This document shows, piece by piece, positions 1-5,694 of a stretch of 7,704 nt of DNA. This DNA comes from an uncultured Porphyromonadaceae bacterium (GTDB taxonomy: Bacteria; Bacteroidota; Bacteroidia; Bacteroidales; Muribaculaceae). A model generated the notes under the pieces. The model saw nothing but the letters and a program-made list of their open reading frames with translations, made no database searches and had not been told where the DNA came from. Within the stretch, counting starts at the first letter, position 1, and each line of letters begins with the position of its first letter. The stretch is taken from the NCBI GenBank assembly GCA_947175225.1, contig CAMWLX010000160.1, positions 1 through 7,704 on the forward strand, given 5' to 3'. Both the position numbers and the translations under genes were made by a program.

Positions 1-68
1 TGCCATTTATAGCGTTCCTCGCTCTGGGTTTATTATCTGCTTTCTTGATAAGTAGCATCAAGTGGTAA
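1..68 (+). CDS. C-terminal tail of a possible membrane protein (partial)
   Basis: A reading frame is open from the left edge of the window (codons in phase with position 3) and ends at TAA 66-68. The roughly 21 visible residues run PFIAFLALGLLSAFLIS and finish with a short SSIKW tail. This is a strongly hydrophobic stretch followed by a basic residue, as expected for a last transmembrane helix with a short tail. The frame is too short to name a family. The other two forward frames stop at 12 and 55, and the second (AIYSVPRSGF...) looks less like protein. A chance open frame of this length is quite possible. Confidence 0.4.
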   Translation, partial: PFIAFLALGLLSAFLISSIKW

Positions 69-135
69 TCTCACCCATTTTTTTTACTCATCGCTAAAAA
101 CTCATCACTCTTAACTCTAACTTATAGCATCAAAT

Positions 136-339
136 ATGGCACTATATACCTGTTACACGGACTGCGGTAAATGGCAGTTCGAAGCATACAACGACAAAGA
201 CGCAATCCGACTCGCCCTATACTATTGCCACCTCGATGGCGAAGACTTCATCAAGATAGAAGGACGCAAAGGGTTCGTCCCCTATACCCTCTGCCTCTGC
301 AAAATCGACAAATCCAACCTCCCCACCTTTGACTTCTAA
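136..339 (+). CDS. Small hypothetical protein, 67 residues
   Basis: I do not recognise this gene. The 67-residue product is soluble-looking, rich in aromatic residues and acidic, with five cysteines (C6, C10, C31, C53 and C55) and no signal peptide or membrane segment. The ATG at 136 follows an AT-rich leader without a strong ribosome-binding site, which is normal for Bacteroidota. Codon choice is moderately GC-rich with many C-ending codons, unlike the AT-rich operon at the right of the window, so it probably belongs to the older chromosomal background. A strong inverted repeat follows 8 nt after the stop codon and would make a fitting transcription terminator, which supports a real gene. 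The 66-residue frame on the opposite strand (217-417) runs through that hairpin and is less plausible. Confidence 0.6.
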   Translation: MALYTCYTDCGKWQFEAYNDKDAIRLALYYCHLDGEDFIKIEGRKGFVPYTLCLCKIDKSNLPTFDF

Positions 340-347
340 GCCAAATT

Positions 348-392
348 TAGCTCTACACCCGACAAATCTAACATTTGCCCCGTGTAGAGCTA
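348..392 (+). terminator. Hairpin terminator after the 67-residue gene
   Basis: TAGCTCTACAC (348-358) is perfectly complementary to GTGTAGAGCTA (382-392), giving an 11-bp stem. A second inner stem, CAAAT (363-367) with ATTTG (373-377), closes a 5-nt loop. The stem is followed at once by CTGTTTT, a short T-run. The position just after the stop codon fits an intrinsic terminator. The T-run is part of the 10-bp ISAs1 target site, so the element landed in the tail of this terminator. Confidence 0.65.
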
Positions 393-393
393 C

Positions 394-403
394 TGTTTTC
401 GCG
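394..403. repeat. ISAs1 target-site duplication, left copy
   Basis: TGTTTTCGCG directly abuts the left inverted repeat of the outer element and is identical to 2574-2583 directly outside the right inverted repeat. A perfect 10-bp direct repeat at both outer borders is what ISAs1-family transposition leaves (8-10 bp as I recall for the family). Confidence 0.93.
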
Positions 404-422
404 CACGGCTGACGCATCTTAA
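404..422. repeat. ISAs1 left terminal inverted repeat
   Basis: CACGGCTGACGCATCTTAA is the exact reverse complement of 2555-2573. These are the ends on which the ISAs1-family transposase would act. Confidence 0.93.
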
Positions 423-430
423 ATAAACTT

Positions 431-468
431 AACGGCCATTGACCAATATAAACAGGTCAGTAGCCGTT
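431..468 (+). promoter_or_regulatory. Stem-loop in the ISAs1 transposase leader
   Basis: AACGGC (431-436) pairs with GCCGTT (463-468), and inside it TGACC (440-444) pairs with GGTCA (455-459), leaving a 10-nt AT-rich loop. In the uninterrupted ISAs1 element the 3' arm would end 8 nt before the transposase ATG. It would therefore cover the ribosome-binding region of any transcript reading in from outside. Many insertion sequences use leader hairpins of this kind to damp transposase translation from external promoters; its use here is inferred. The IS5-family element inserted exactly at the base of this hairpin and now separates it from the gene. Confidence 0.55.
466..468. repeat. IS5-family target-site duplication, left copy (GTT)
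   Basis: GTT immediately outside the left end of the inner element is repeated at 1426-1428 outside its right end. Three base pairs are short enough to match by chance, but both copies abut matching inverted repeats, and a 3-bp duplication falls within the range known for IS5-family groups. Confidence 0.7.
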
Positions 469-483
469 GAAGTTGTTTAAACT
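469..483. repeat. IS5-family terminal inverted repeat, 3' end of its transposase gene
   Basis: GAAGTTGTTTAAACT matches the reverse complement of 1411-1425 at 14 of 15 positions. The transposase stop codon (TAG on the minus strand, 484-482) overlaps its inner edge by two bases. Confidence 0.85.
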
Positions 484-1312
484 ATTTTGATTTGTGAAAT
501 TTTTTAAGGAAAATAACGATAAATGCGAGGTAGTTCCAACCCTTCCAACTGGAAACTGTGGTGTCGAACCGGGCCAGGACAGCCCTGAATCCGTCCATCC
601 AGGCATTTGTCCTCTCCACTGTCCAACGTTCCTTGTACATCTCTTCGTCAAAAAGATGCTCCTCCGAAGAATCGCACCCGTTTCTTCTGTTGGGGCAGAC
701 ATTGGAGATGACGCCATGACCGTCAAGAGCCATCCGGAGTTCCTTTGCGTCAAATCCCGCGTCAAGGTTGGAGAAAAGGCCATCCGTGGATATTCCCGCA
801 TCCTTAAGCTGCCGCATCATCTCCTCGACCCTGTCGTCAATCTCAAAGACATCCGTGTGGTTGCCGGCCTGAGGTTCCGACATGGCCAAAGGAAGCCCGT
901 TCCTGTCGCTGAGGAAAAGCGCATTGGTGGTGTTGCGTTTCTTACGGCCCTGATACGCAGCCTTTTCCCCGCCTCTGTAGACCGGGGTATGCGATCCGTC
1001 GATATGCGAGAGCGAGAGATCCACCTTGTCCTTGTTTTTGCTGAGCAGTTCCGTGAAGGTGGCTTTCCACTCCCCGGCCTTGCTCCATTTACGGTAATGA
1101 TGGAACACGGTGTTCCAGCTCGGAGGCTCACCCGTGAAAAGGTGTCCGACCGGAAGCATCCGCCATTGGCATCCACTCTTGAGCTTGTACAGGATCGAGT
1201 TCACGATCTCGATCATGTCGAATTTTGTGGTGAAACCTCTTTTTGCCACCGAAAGATTGGGCATAATCCAAATTTTTATTGTATCTTTGTCGAGTACAGC
1301 GTATTCTGGCAT
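482..1312 (-). CDS. IS5-family DDE transposase, 276 residues
   Basis: This is the transposase that cuts and joins the ends of the nested element, and it appears complete. The N-terminal part (residues about 1-95) holds the helical segment typical of IS5 relatives, including YKLKSGCQWRMLP (42-54). The RNase-H-like catalytic core shows its acidic triad. The first aspartate is D105 in HIDGSH, the second D184 in NLDAGFD, and the glutamate E233 in the RWTVERTNAW segment, which fits the Y-R-E signature region of this group. The chosen ATG gives the start MPEYAVLD, which I recall as usual for related Bacteroides proteins; an internal ATG at residue 17 is less likely. No frameshift or stop interrupts it. 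It faces away from the ISAs1 transposase. The 282-residue frame on the plus strand over the same bases is its antisense shadow. Confidence 0.93.
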   Translation of the reverse strand: MPEYAVLDKDTIKIWIMPNLSVAKRGFTTKFDMIEIVNSILYKLKSGCQWRMLPVGHLFTGEPPSWNTVFHHYRKWSKAGEWKATFTELLSKNKDKVDLSLSHIDGSHTPVYRGGEKAAYQGRKKRNTTNALFLSDRNGLPLAMSEPQAGNHTDVFEIDDRVEEMMRQLKDAGISTDGLFSNLDAGFDAKELRMALDGHGVISNVCPNRRNGCDSSEEHLFDEEMYKERWTVERTNAWMDGFRAVLARFDTTVSSWKGWNYLAFIVIFLKKFHKSK

Positions 1313-1410
1313 TGTTACTATATTTTTGTTTGGCGACTATAATATAGTGCATTTTTTGCAGAATGCGCTGTATTTTATATTTTTTACTGTATTATTAACT
1401 TCTCGAAATA

Positions 1411-1425
1411 AGTTTAAACAACCTC
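1411..1425. repeat. IS5-family terminal inverted repeat, 5' end of its transposase gene
   Basis: AGTTTAAACAACCTC is the reverse complement, with one mismatch, of 469-483. It lies 11 bp before the ISAs1 transposase ATG at 1437. Confidence 0.85.
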
Positions 1426-1428
1426 GTT
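1426..1428. repeat. IS5-family target-site duplication, right copy (GTT)
   Basis: GTT abuts the right inverted repeat of the inner element and matches 466-468. Deleting 469-1428 restores a continuous ISAs1 leader in which the stem-loop arm is followed by AATATA and then the transposase start. Confidence 0.7.
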
Positions 1429-1436
1429 AATATAAT

Positions 1437-2558
1437 ATGACACAAACAACATCACCCATAGATTTTTTCGCATCGGTGACAGATCCGCGAGTTGAGCGTA
1501 CTCGGAAACATAGCCTTGATTCCATCCTGTTCATATCCCTCTGTGCCGTTATCTGCGGCGCAGAGTCATGGAATGAGATAGAGGATTACGGCAATGCCAA
1601 GATAGACTGGCTTGAGAAGTTCCTGTATCTGCCCAACGGCATACCATCTCATGACACTTTCAATCGCGTAATCAGCATGTTAGACCCGAAAGAGTTGAAC
1701 GATTCATTTGTGGCATGGACAAAAAGTATAGCCGAACTCACCGACGGGGAGGTCGTAGCCATAGATGGCAAATGTCTCCGCGGGAGCAGTGATGACGGCA
1801 CGGGGACATATACCCATCTGGTAAGCGCCTGGGCCTCGGCGAACAATCTGCTGCTGGCACAGGAAAAGGTCGCGGGCAAGAGCAACGAGATAACCGCCAT
1901 CCCCCGTCTGCTGCGTATTCTTGAGCTAAGAAACTGCATCGTGACCATCGATGCGATGGGCTGTCAACGTGAGATAGCAAAGACGATAATGGAGCGCGGA
2001 GCCGACTATATCCTTGCATTGAAGGGAAATCAGCCTGAGATGCTTGAACGTGTGAGCGGTTCATTCACATATCTTAAGACTTCATCAGTTCATACGATGG
2101 AGGGAAAATCCCACGGCAGGGAGGAAAGCCGCGTGTGCTCGGTCATAACGAATCTCGAGAACATCATTGACAGGCATAAATGGCCAGGTCTGAAGAGTCT
2201 GATCAGGATAGAATCAAGGATGCGCGATATAAAGAGTGGAGAACTGCATAAGGAAACGCGATATTACATATCAAGCCTTGAAGCTGATGCCCAGTATATT
2301 AACCATTCGATACGTCTGCACTGGAGCGTGGAGAACCAGCTGCACTGGACGCTCGATGTGGCTTTCGGTGACGATGCCTCGAGAAAACAGAAGGACAATG
2401 CCGCGCAGAATTTCTCCTTGCTTAACCGCATCGGTTTAAACATAATCAAGAATGCGAAGGTATCGTCAATGGGTGTCAAAGGGCATCGCAAGAAGGCCGG
2501 ATGGGATAATGACTACCTACTGTACGCCTTAAAAAGTTTTGACGTTATTAAAAATTAA
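1437..2558 (+). CDS. ISAs1-family transposase (H-repeat type), 373 residues
   Basis: This is the transposase of the outer element. Residues about 5-95 form the small N-terminal domain of this family (FFASVTDPR, RKHSL, LCAVICGAESW). The DDE core follows, with D110 in VAIDGKCLRGS, D172 in VTIDAMGCQ and E299 in HWSVENQLHWTLDVAF. The motif ADYILALKGNQ (189-199) and the C-terminal ASRKQKDNAAQNFSLLNRIGLN are also typical. The length is normal and no frame break is seen. The stop codon TAA lies inside the right terminal inverted repeat. The IS5-family insertion ends 11 bp upstream of the ATG, so the native promoter region and leader hairpin have been moved 960 bp away. Expression now depends on whatever the inner element's end supplies; I found no clear outward promoter there. 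Confidence 0.95.
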   Translation: MTQTTSPIDFFASVTDPRVERTRKHSLDSILFISLCAVICGAESWNEIEDYGNAKIDWLEKFLYLPNGIPSHDTFNRVISMLDPKELNDSFVAWTKSIAELTDGEVVAIDGKCLRGSSDDGTGTYTHLVSAWASANNLLLAQEKVAGKSNEITAIPRLLRILELRNCIVTIDAMGCQREIAKTIMERGADYILALKGNQPEMLERVSGSFTYLKTSSVHTMEGKSHGREESRVCSVITNLENIIDRHKWPGLKSLIRIESRMRDIKSGELHKETRYYISSLEADAQYINHSIRLHWSVENQLHWTLDVAFGDDASRKQKDNAAQNFSLLNRIGLNIIKNAKVSSMGVKGHRKKAGWDNDYLLYALKSFDVIKN

Positions 2559-2573
2559 GATGCGTCAGCCGTG
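2555..2573. repeat. ISAs1 right terminal inverted repeat
   Basis: TTAAGATGCGTCAGCCGTG is the exact reverse complement of 404-422. It includes the transposase stop codon TAA (2556-2558). Confidence 0.93.
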
Positions 2574-2583
2574 TGTTTTCGCG
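2574..2583. repeat. ISAs1 target-site duplication, right copy
   Basis: TGTTTTCGCG is identical to 394-403. Removing 404-2583 rebuilds the empty site, in which the upstream terminator runs straight into the promoter region of the five-gene operon. Confidence 0.93.
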
Positions 2584-2591
2584 CTCAGGCT

Positions 2592-2623
2592 CTTGCCCAT
2601 TCCAAATTTTCTTTGTAATTTTG
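2592..2623 (+). promoter_or_regulatory. Bacteroides-type promoter of the five-gene operon
   Basis: TAATTTTG (2616-2623) matches the Bacteroidota -7 consensus TAnnTTTG exactly. CTTG (2592-2595) sits 20 bp upstream as a partial -33 box, within the usual 19-21 bp spacing. Transcription would start around 2628-2632, some 20-25 nt before the first ATG. The -33 box begins 18 bp beyond the ISAs1 end, so the core promoter survived the insertion, although anything upstream of about 2574 was replaced. Confidence 0.65.
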
Positions 2624-2637
2624 TAATTCCATTACAA
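2621..2637. promoter_or_regulatory. Palindromic operator candidate over the -7 box and start site
   Basis: TTGTAAT (2621-2627) and ATTACAA (2631-2637) form a perfect 7-bp inverted repeat around TCC. Related half-sites lie on both sides: TTTGTAAT at 2613-2619... (TTGTAAT 2613-2619) and TTGTAAC at 2642-2648. The palindrome overlaps the end of the -7 box and the expected start site, just upstream of an Xre-type gene. That is where an autorepressor would bind. Binding by the Xre protein is inferred. Confidence 0.55.
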
Positions 2638-2651
2638 GAAGTTGTAACAAG

Positions 2652-2870
2652 ATGAATAGCGACGTTAAACCAATACCAGTAAATAGAATTAAGGCTGTTT
2701 TAGCAGAGAAACAAGTTTCTGCTAAACGGCTTTGTGAAGCAGTTGGAAAAAACGAGACAACCGTTTCTCGTTGGTGTAACAACAAAGTTCAGCCTTCCGT
2801 TACTCAACTTCAAGAAATAGCTCACTTCTTAGATGTTGATGTGAGAGAATTATTATGCCCAACAAAATAA
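2652..2870 (+). CDS. Xre-type helix-turn-helix regulator, 72 residues
   Basis: A small cytoplasmic DNA-binding protein that is essentially a single Cro/C1-type helix-turn-helix domain. The N-terminal helix covers about 9-20 (PVNRIKAVLAEK). The turn helix is at about 22-31 (VSAKRLCEAVG) and the recognition helix at about 34-43 (NETTVSRWCNN). These are followed by PSVTQLQEIAHFLDVDVRELL, the usual closing helices. It is close in size to controller proteins of restriction-modification systems. It opens the five-gene operon and is separated from the HD gene by only 3 nt. A palindrome over the promoter immediately upstream suggests that it represses or times expression of the whole operon. Its codons are AT-rich like the rest of the operon. 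The start codon has no strong ribosome-binding site. The family call is secure; the regulatory role is inferred. Confidence 0.9.
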   Translation: MNSDVKPIPVNRIKAVLAEKQVSAKRLCEAVGKNETTVSRWCNNKVQPSVTQLQEIAHFLDVDVRELLCPTK

Positions 2871-2873
2871 CAG

Positions 2874-3920
2874 ATGAAAGAAACAATTGAAGATTATTTC
2901 ATAAATACCGCTGATCCCACCGACTTTCCTAGTCAGCGAGATTATGTTGCCATATATCGCAATTTCCGAGATTTTATGAATCGTGAAATTCATCCTGAGG
3001 TCAAAACTATGACAACAAGATTGGATGAAACGATATATTTGAATGATCATAGCACAAATCATATTTCAATGGTTATTGAAAAGGTGTCGGCGCTATTGTC
3101 AGAGAACTACGCTGAACTCTCTATGTACGAAATATTCTTTTTGTTAATTGCCATTCATATTCATGATGCTGGGCACATTTTTAATGGACGAGATGGTCAT
3201 GAAAAAAATGGTGGAAAATTTCTTACAGAGATATCGAAATATGCAATTTCGAATATAGAACTTCGTGAGATTAGCAAAATCGCGCAGGCTCATTCCGGTA
3301 AAAATGACCCTATTGGTTATCTAGAATTAGAACCCATAATATCAGGGGAAAAGGTCCATTCAAGATTGTTGGCGGCCTTATTGAGGATGGGAGATGAATT
3401 AGCGGATGGGAGACCTCGTAGCTCTAATTATCTTCTGGATCACGATCTCATAACTGAATCTAGTCAGCTATTTCACGCATTTTCATCTTGCCTAGATTCA
3501 TTTGAGCCTGTAATGAGGAGTCATGAAATTTCAATGACATTTTGTCTAAATCGCGAGATGGCTCTAAGAACGTTCAAAAAAAGTTCCAAGGACGGTTTGC
3601 TAGAGCTTTATTTAATTGATGAAATATACATAAGAAGTTTAAAAACTTTTTGTGAATGCCTCTATTATAATCGTTTCGTTCCAGAAAAATTAAGAGTATC
3701 GACTTTAAACGTAACCATTAACTTTATTGAAGAAGGGAAATTCGAAGATTTTTATGAACGAATCACATACCGTATTGAAGAGAAAGGATATCCGAATCTT
3801 TCTTTTCATAATATTTTTGAATTATGTGGCGATTCTCTTAAAAGGGATGGTATAATTCTAACTGGTGAGAATATACAAAAACATCTTATAAAAGAAGATA
3901 AAGGCAATGAATCCGTTTGA
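2874..3920 (+). CDS. HD-domain metal-dependent phosphohydrolase, conflict-system type, 348 residues
   Basis: A cytoplasmic protein whose N-terminal two thirds carry an HD hydrolase fold. The expected metal-binding residues appear in order: a first histidine at H59 or H63 (DHSTNHI), the HD pair H97-D98 in IAIHIHDAGH, H140 in AQAHSG, and the distal aspartate D174 in LLRMGDELAD. HD enzymes hydrolyse phosphate esters of nucleotides or nucleic acids; the substrate here is unknown. The spacing and the motif IHIHDAGHIFNG resemble the HD proteins of bacterial conflict systems (called HD-CE, from memory). Residues about 215-348 form a C-terminal region I cannot assign. It starts 3 nt after the Xre gene and overlaps the ATPase gene by 14 nt, so the two are probably translated together and may form a complex. 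Neither a Cas3 helicase part nor a GGDEF/EAL partner is present. The HD assignment is strong; a nuclease or nucleotidase effector role is inferred. Confidence 0.85.
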   Translation: MKETIEDYFINTADPTDFPSQRDYVAIYRNFRDFMNREIHPEVKTMTTRLDETIYLNDHSTNHISMVIEKVSALLSENYAELSMYEIFFLLIAIHIHDAGHIFNGRDGHEKNGGKFLTEISKYAISNIELREISKIAQAHSGKNDPIGYLELEPIISGEKVHSRLLAALLRMGDELADGRPRSSNYLLDHDLITESSQLFHAFSSCLDSFEPVMRSHEISMTFCLNREMALRTFKKSSKDGLLELYLIDEIYIRSLKTFCECLYYNRFVPEKLRVSTLNVTINFIEEGKFEDFYERITYRIEEKGYPNLSFHNIFELCGDSLKRDGIILTGENIQKHLIKEDKGNESV

Positions 3921-5694
3921 GATAAAAACTCCAGAACAAAACACTGCACAAGATGTAGTGGATCTTTTTGTGGATGTATTTGCCGATTTTAAGCAAGTGC
4001 TTGAAAAAGGTCATACATTCCTTAATGGACCACGTGGCTCTGGCAAGAGTATGATGTTTCGTTATATCATGCCTGATTGCCAGATGATTGTTCATAAATG
4101 CAAACCGATAGAGTTAGATTTCTTTGCTGCATATATACCAATTAAATTGACTAATATCAATATACCTGATTTAGATAGGTTAGAAAATCACGCTTCAACA
4201 ATTTTCAATGAACATCTTTTAGCAACTTACATTGTTGCCAAAATATTTGTTTCATTATTAGAATCCTATAAGGATGAATTAAATACCGTATCTTCTGAAA
4301 TAAATAAGTTTTATCAAACTGAATTTATTCCAATAGTATCTCAAAGTGGTTACATCATTCCTGATGATAATTGTTCTACCTGTTCCGGAGTAGATAGAGT
4401 AAGTCAAATGTCAAAGATATGTGACAGTATGAATAGAGAGTGTCTTAATTATTGTAAGAGGATTGCTTTATCAAGAGATATCACTGCTCCATATTCCGGA
4501 TCTATTGTTGATTTCATGGATTTTGTATATCCTATCATAATGTCACTAAAATCTATAAGTATTTTCCCATCTAATAAACCTTTCTATCTTTTAGTTGATG
4601 ATGCAGGATATTTAAATCTTACACAGACTAAGATACTTAATACGTGGGTATCCTATCGTACAACACGAGATGTATGCTTTAAAATATCAACACAATTAGA
4701 TTACAAATCACATCTTACCATCAATGATAAGAGAATTGATTCTCCACATGATTATTCGGAAATTAATATCTCAACCGTGTATTCTAGTAGGAAAAGTCAG
4801 TACAATGAACGCATTAACGAAATTGTATTGAAAAGGCTTAAAAAGTACCTTAATTTGTCGATTATCCCAACAGATTTTTTCCCCAGCGACAAGGAACAAG
4901 ATGAGAAGATTGAATCAATTTATGAGGAAATAAAGAAAAGGTATAATGACCCACAAAAGCCTTACGCAGCTGGTGATGCAGCAAGAAGATATGCTAGACC
5001 TGAATTCATACGTCAACTGCAACAGCTTCATAAAGCTGGAGCACATTACAGCTATGCTGGATTCGATCAATTAGTTGCGATATCTTCGGGTATAATACGT
5101 CATTTTTTAGCTCCTGCCCAAGAAATGTATGCACTAGAATCTACACTGCAAAAAACAAAAAATCTAACTTATATCAGTCCGTCAGTTCAAGATGATATTA
5201 TAAAAAAATATTCAACAGCATTTCTAACTGATGAATTTGATAAATTAAGACAGGATGTAAAAGAACATGCTAATCAATTAGCAGCTGCTGAGAAACTATT
5301 CAATCTAATTGATGCATTAGGAGAATTGTTTCATAAACTACTCGTATCTGAAACTAGTGAAAGGCGAGTATTTTCTGTAGCTTTAACTGATAGACCCGAT
5401 GAAGAGTTACAACGCATTCTTGATATGGGCGAACAATTTGGCTATCTGCACAAAAGTACCATTGGGAATAAATCAGGTACGGGTAGAAACACATTATACA
5501 TATTGAGCAGAATCCTAGCACCGCATTTTAAACTTGATCCCACAAGTTTCGCAGGTTATAAGTTCATGTCTAGCTCAACATTAAGTATAGCTCTTAAGAA
5601 TAAACGAGAATTCTTGAATCGGTTTCAGAAACAAACCGAAGATAGTTCAAATTTCACAACGCCTTCATTGTTTGATTTTGACGATTATGAATAA
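3907..5694 (+). CDS. ORC/CDC6-like AAA P-loop ATPase, 595 residues
   Basis: A large soluble ATPase. Walker A is GPRGSGKS (41-48), preceded by the KGHTFLN strand. Walker B is FYLLVDDAGYL (225-235), with D231/D232 binding magnesium. A SYRTTRD segment (249-255) followed by FKISTQ (258-263) lies where ORC/CDC6-type proteins have the sensor region. Between Walker A and B is a long insertion with a cysteine group (C156, C159, C172, C180, C183) that may bind a metal. The C-terminal part (about 455-545) looks like a winged-helix domain, with GRNTLYILSRILAPHFKLDP similar to ends I recall from this ATPase family in conflict loci. The start overlaps the HD gene by 14 nt and is preceded by a purine-rich AAAGG. 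The likely role is an NTP-driven switch or loader that controls the HD partner and perhaps senses DNA. It is not a replication initiator by context, since no origin-like repeats are visible. Confidence 0.85.
   Translation: MNPFEIKTPEQNTAQDVVDLFVDVFADFKQVLEKGHTFLNGPRGSGKSMMFRYIMPDCQMIVHKCKPIELDFFAAYIPIKLTNINIPDLDRLENHASTIFNEHLLATYIVAKIFVSLLESYKDELNTVSSEINKFYQTEFIPIVSQSGYIIPDDNCSTCSGVDRVSQMSKICDSMNRECLNYCKRIALSRDITAPYSGSIVDFMDFVYPIIMSLKSISIFPSNKPFYLLVDDAGYLNLTQTKILNTWVSYRTTRDVCFKISTQLDYKSHLTINDKRIDSPHDYSEINISTVYSSRKSQYNERINEIVLKRLKKYLNLSIIPTDFFPSDKEQDEKIESIYEEIKKRYNDPQKPYAAGDAARRYARPEFIRQLQQLHKAGAHYSYAGFDQLVAISSGIIRHFLAPAQEMYALESTLQKTKNLTYISPSVQDDIIKKYSTAFLTDEFDKLRQDVKEHANQLAAAEKLFNLIDALGELFHKLLVSETSERRVFSVALTDRPDEELQRILDMGEQFGYLHKSTIGNKSGTGRNTLYILSRILAPHFKLDPTSFAGYKFMSSSTLSIALKNKREFLNRFQKQTEDSSNFTTPSLFDFDDYE

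Larger units (their letters stand above)
469..1425 (-). mobile_element. IS5-family insertion sequence nested in ISAs1
   Basis: The ends are GAAGTTGTTTAAACT (469-483) and AGTTTAAACAACCTC (1411-1425), 15-bp inverted repeats with one mismatch. The similarity continues inwards with one indel (ATTTTGA against TATTTCGA). The element is 957 bp, carries one intact 276-residue DDE transposase on the minus strand, and is flanked by a GTT duplication. It runs opposite to the host ISAs1 transposase. About 100 bp of AT-rich sequence precedes its transposase gene inside the right end and presumably contains its promoter, though I could not pick out a convincing -33/-7 pair. Confidence 0.9.
404..2573 (+). 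mobile_element. ISAs1-family insertion sequence, interrupted by an IS5-family element
   Basis: The borders are set by 19-bp perfect terminal inverted repeats (404-422 and 2555-2573, outer sequence CACGGCTGACGCATCTTAA) flanked by a perfect 10-bp direct repeat. The element occupies 2170 bp. Removing the nested IS5-family element (469-1425) and one 3-bp duplication leaves 1210 bp, a normal length for this family. Its 373-residue transposase is intact and its stop codon lies inside the right inverted repeat. The perfect duplication and full gene suggest a fairly recent insertion. The nested element sits in the leader, so transposase expression, rather than the protein itself, is what has been altered. 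Confidence 0.93.

Noticed and set aside
53..133. Repeat TAGCATCAA (53-61 and 125-133) and repeat ACTCATC (86-92 and 100-106) around the start of the first gene
   Set aside because: The copies are short, few and irregularly spaced. They show no palindrome or promoter relation, so they could be chance in AT-rich DNA.
217..417. A 66-residue frame on the minus strand opposite the small hypothetical gene
   Set aside because: It runs through the terminator hairpin and the ISAs1 border, so part of it is insertion-derived. The plus-strand gene fits the context better.
1321..1328. TATTTTTG, an exact match to the -7 consensus, as an outward promoter for the ISAs1 transposase
   Set aside because: No TTTG- or TTG-like -33 box lies 19-21 bp upstream; the nearest TTTG is about 31 bp away. 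An 8-base match in AT-rich DNA is expected by chance.
494..1342. A 282-residue open frame on the plus strand
   Set aside because: It lies wholly antisense to the well-supported IS5-family transposase, shows no recognisable motif, and its arginine- and proline-rich composition is typical of a shadow frame.
2874..3920. The HD protein as Cas3-type nuclease or part of a CRISPR locus
   Set aside because: There is no helicase domain, no other cas gene and no repeat-spacer array anywhere in the window.
5672..5686. TTG start adding five residues to the Rossmann-like protein
   Set aside because: ATG 5687 gives the usual short overlap with the preceding stop, and the five extra residues add no conserved feature.
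3907..5694. The ORC/CDC6-like ATPase as a plasmid or chromosome replication initiator
   Set aside because: No iterons, AT-rich origin repeats or partition genes are present, and the gene is embedded in an HD/methyltransferase operon.
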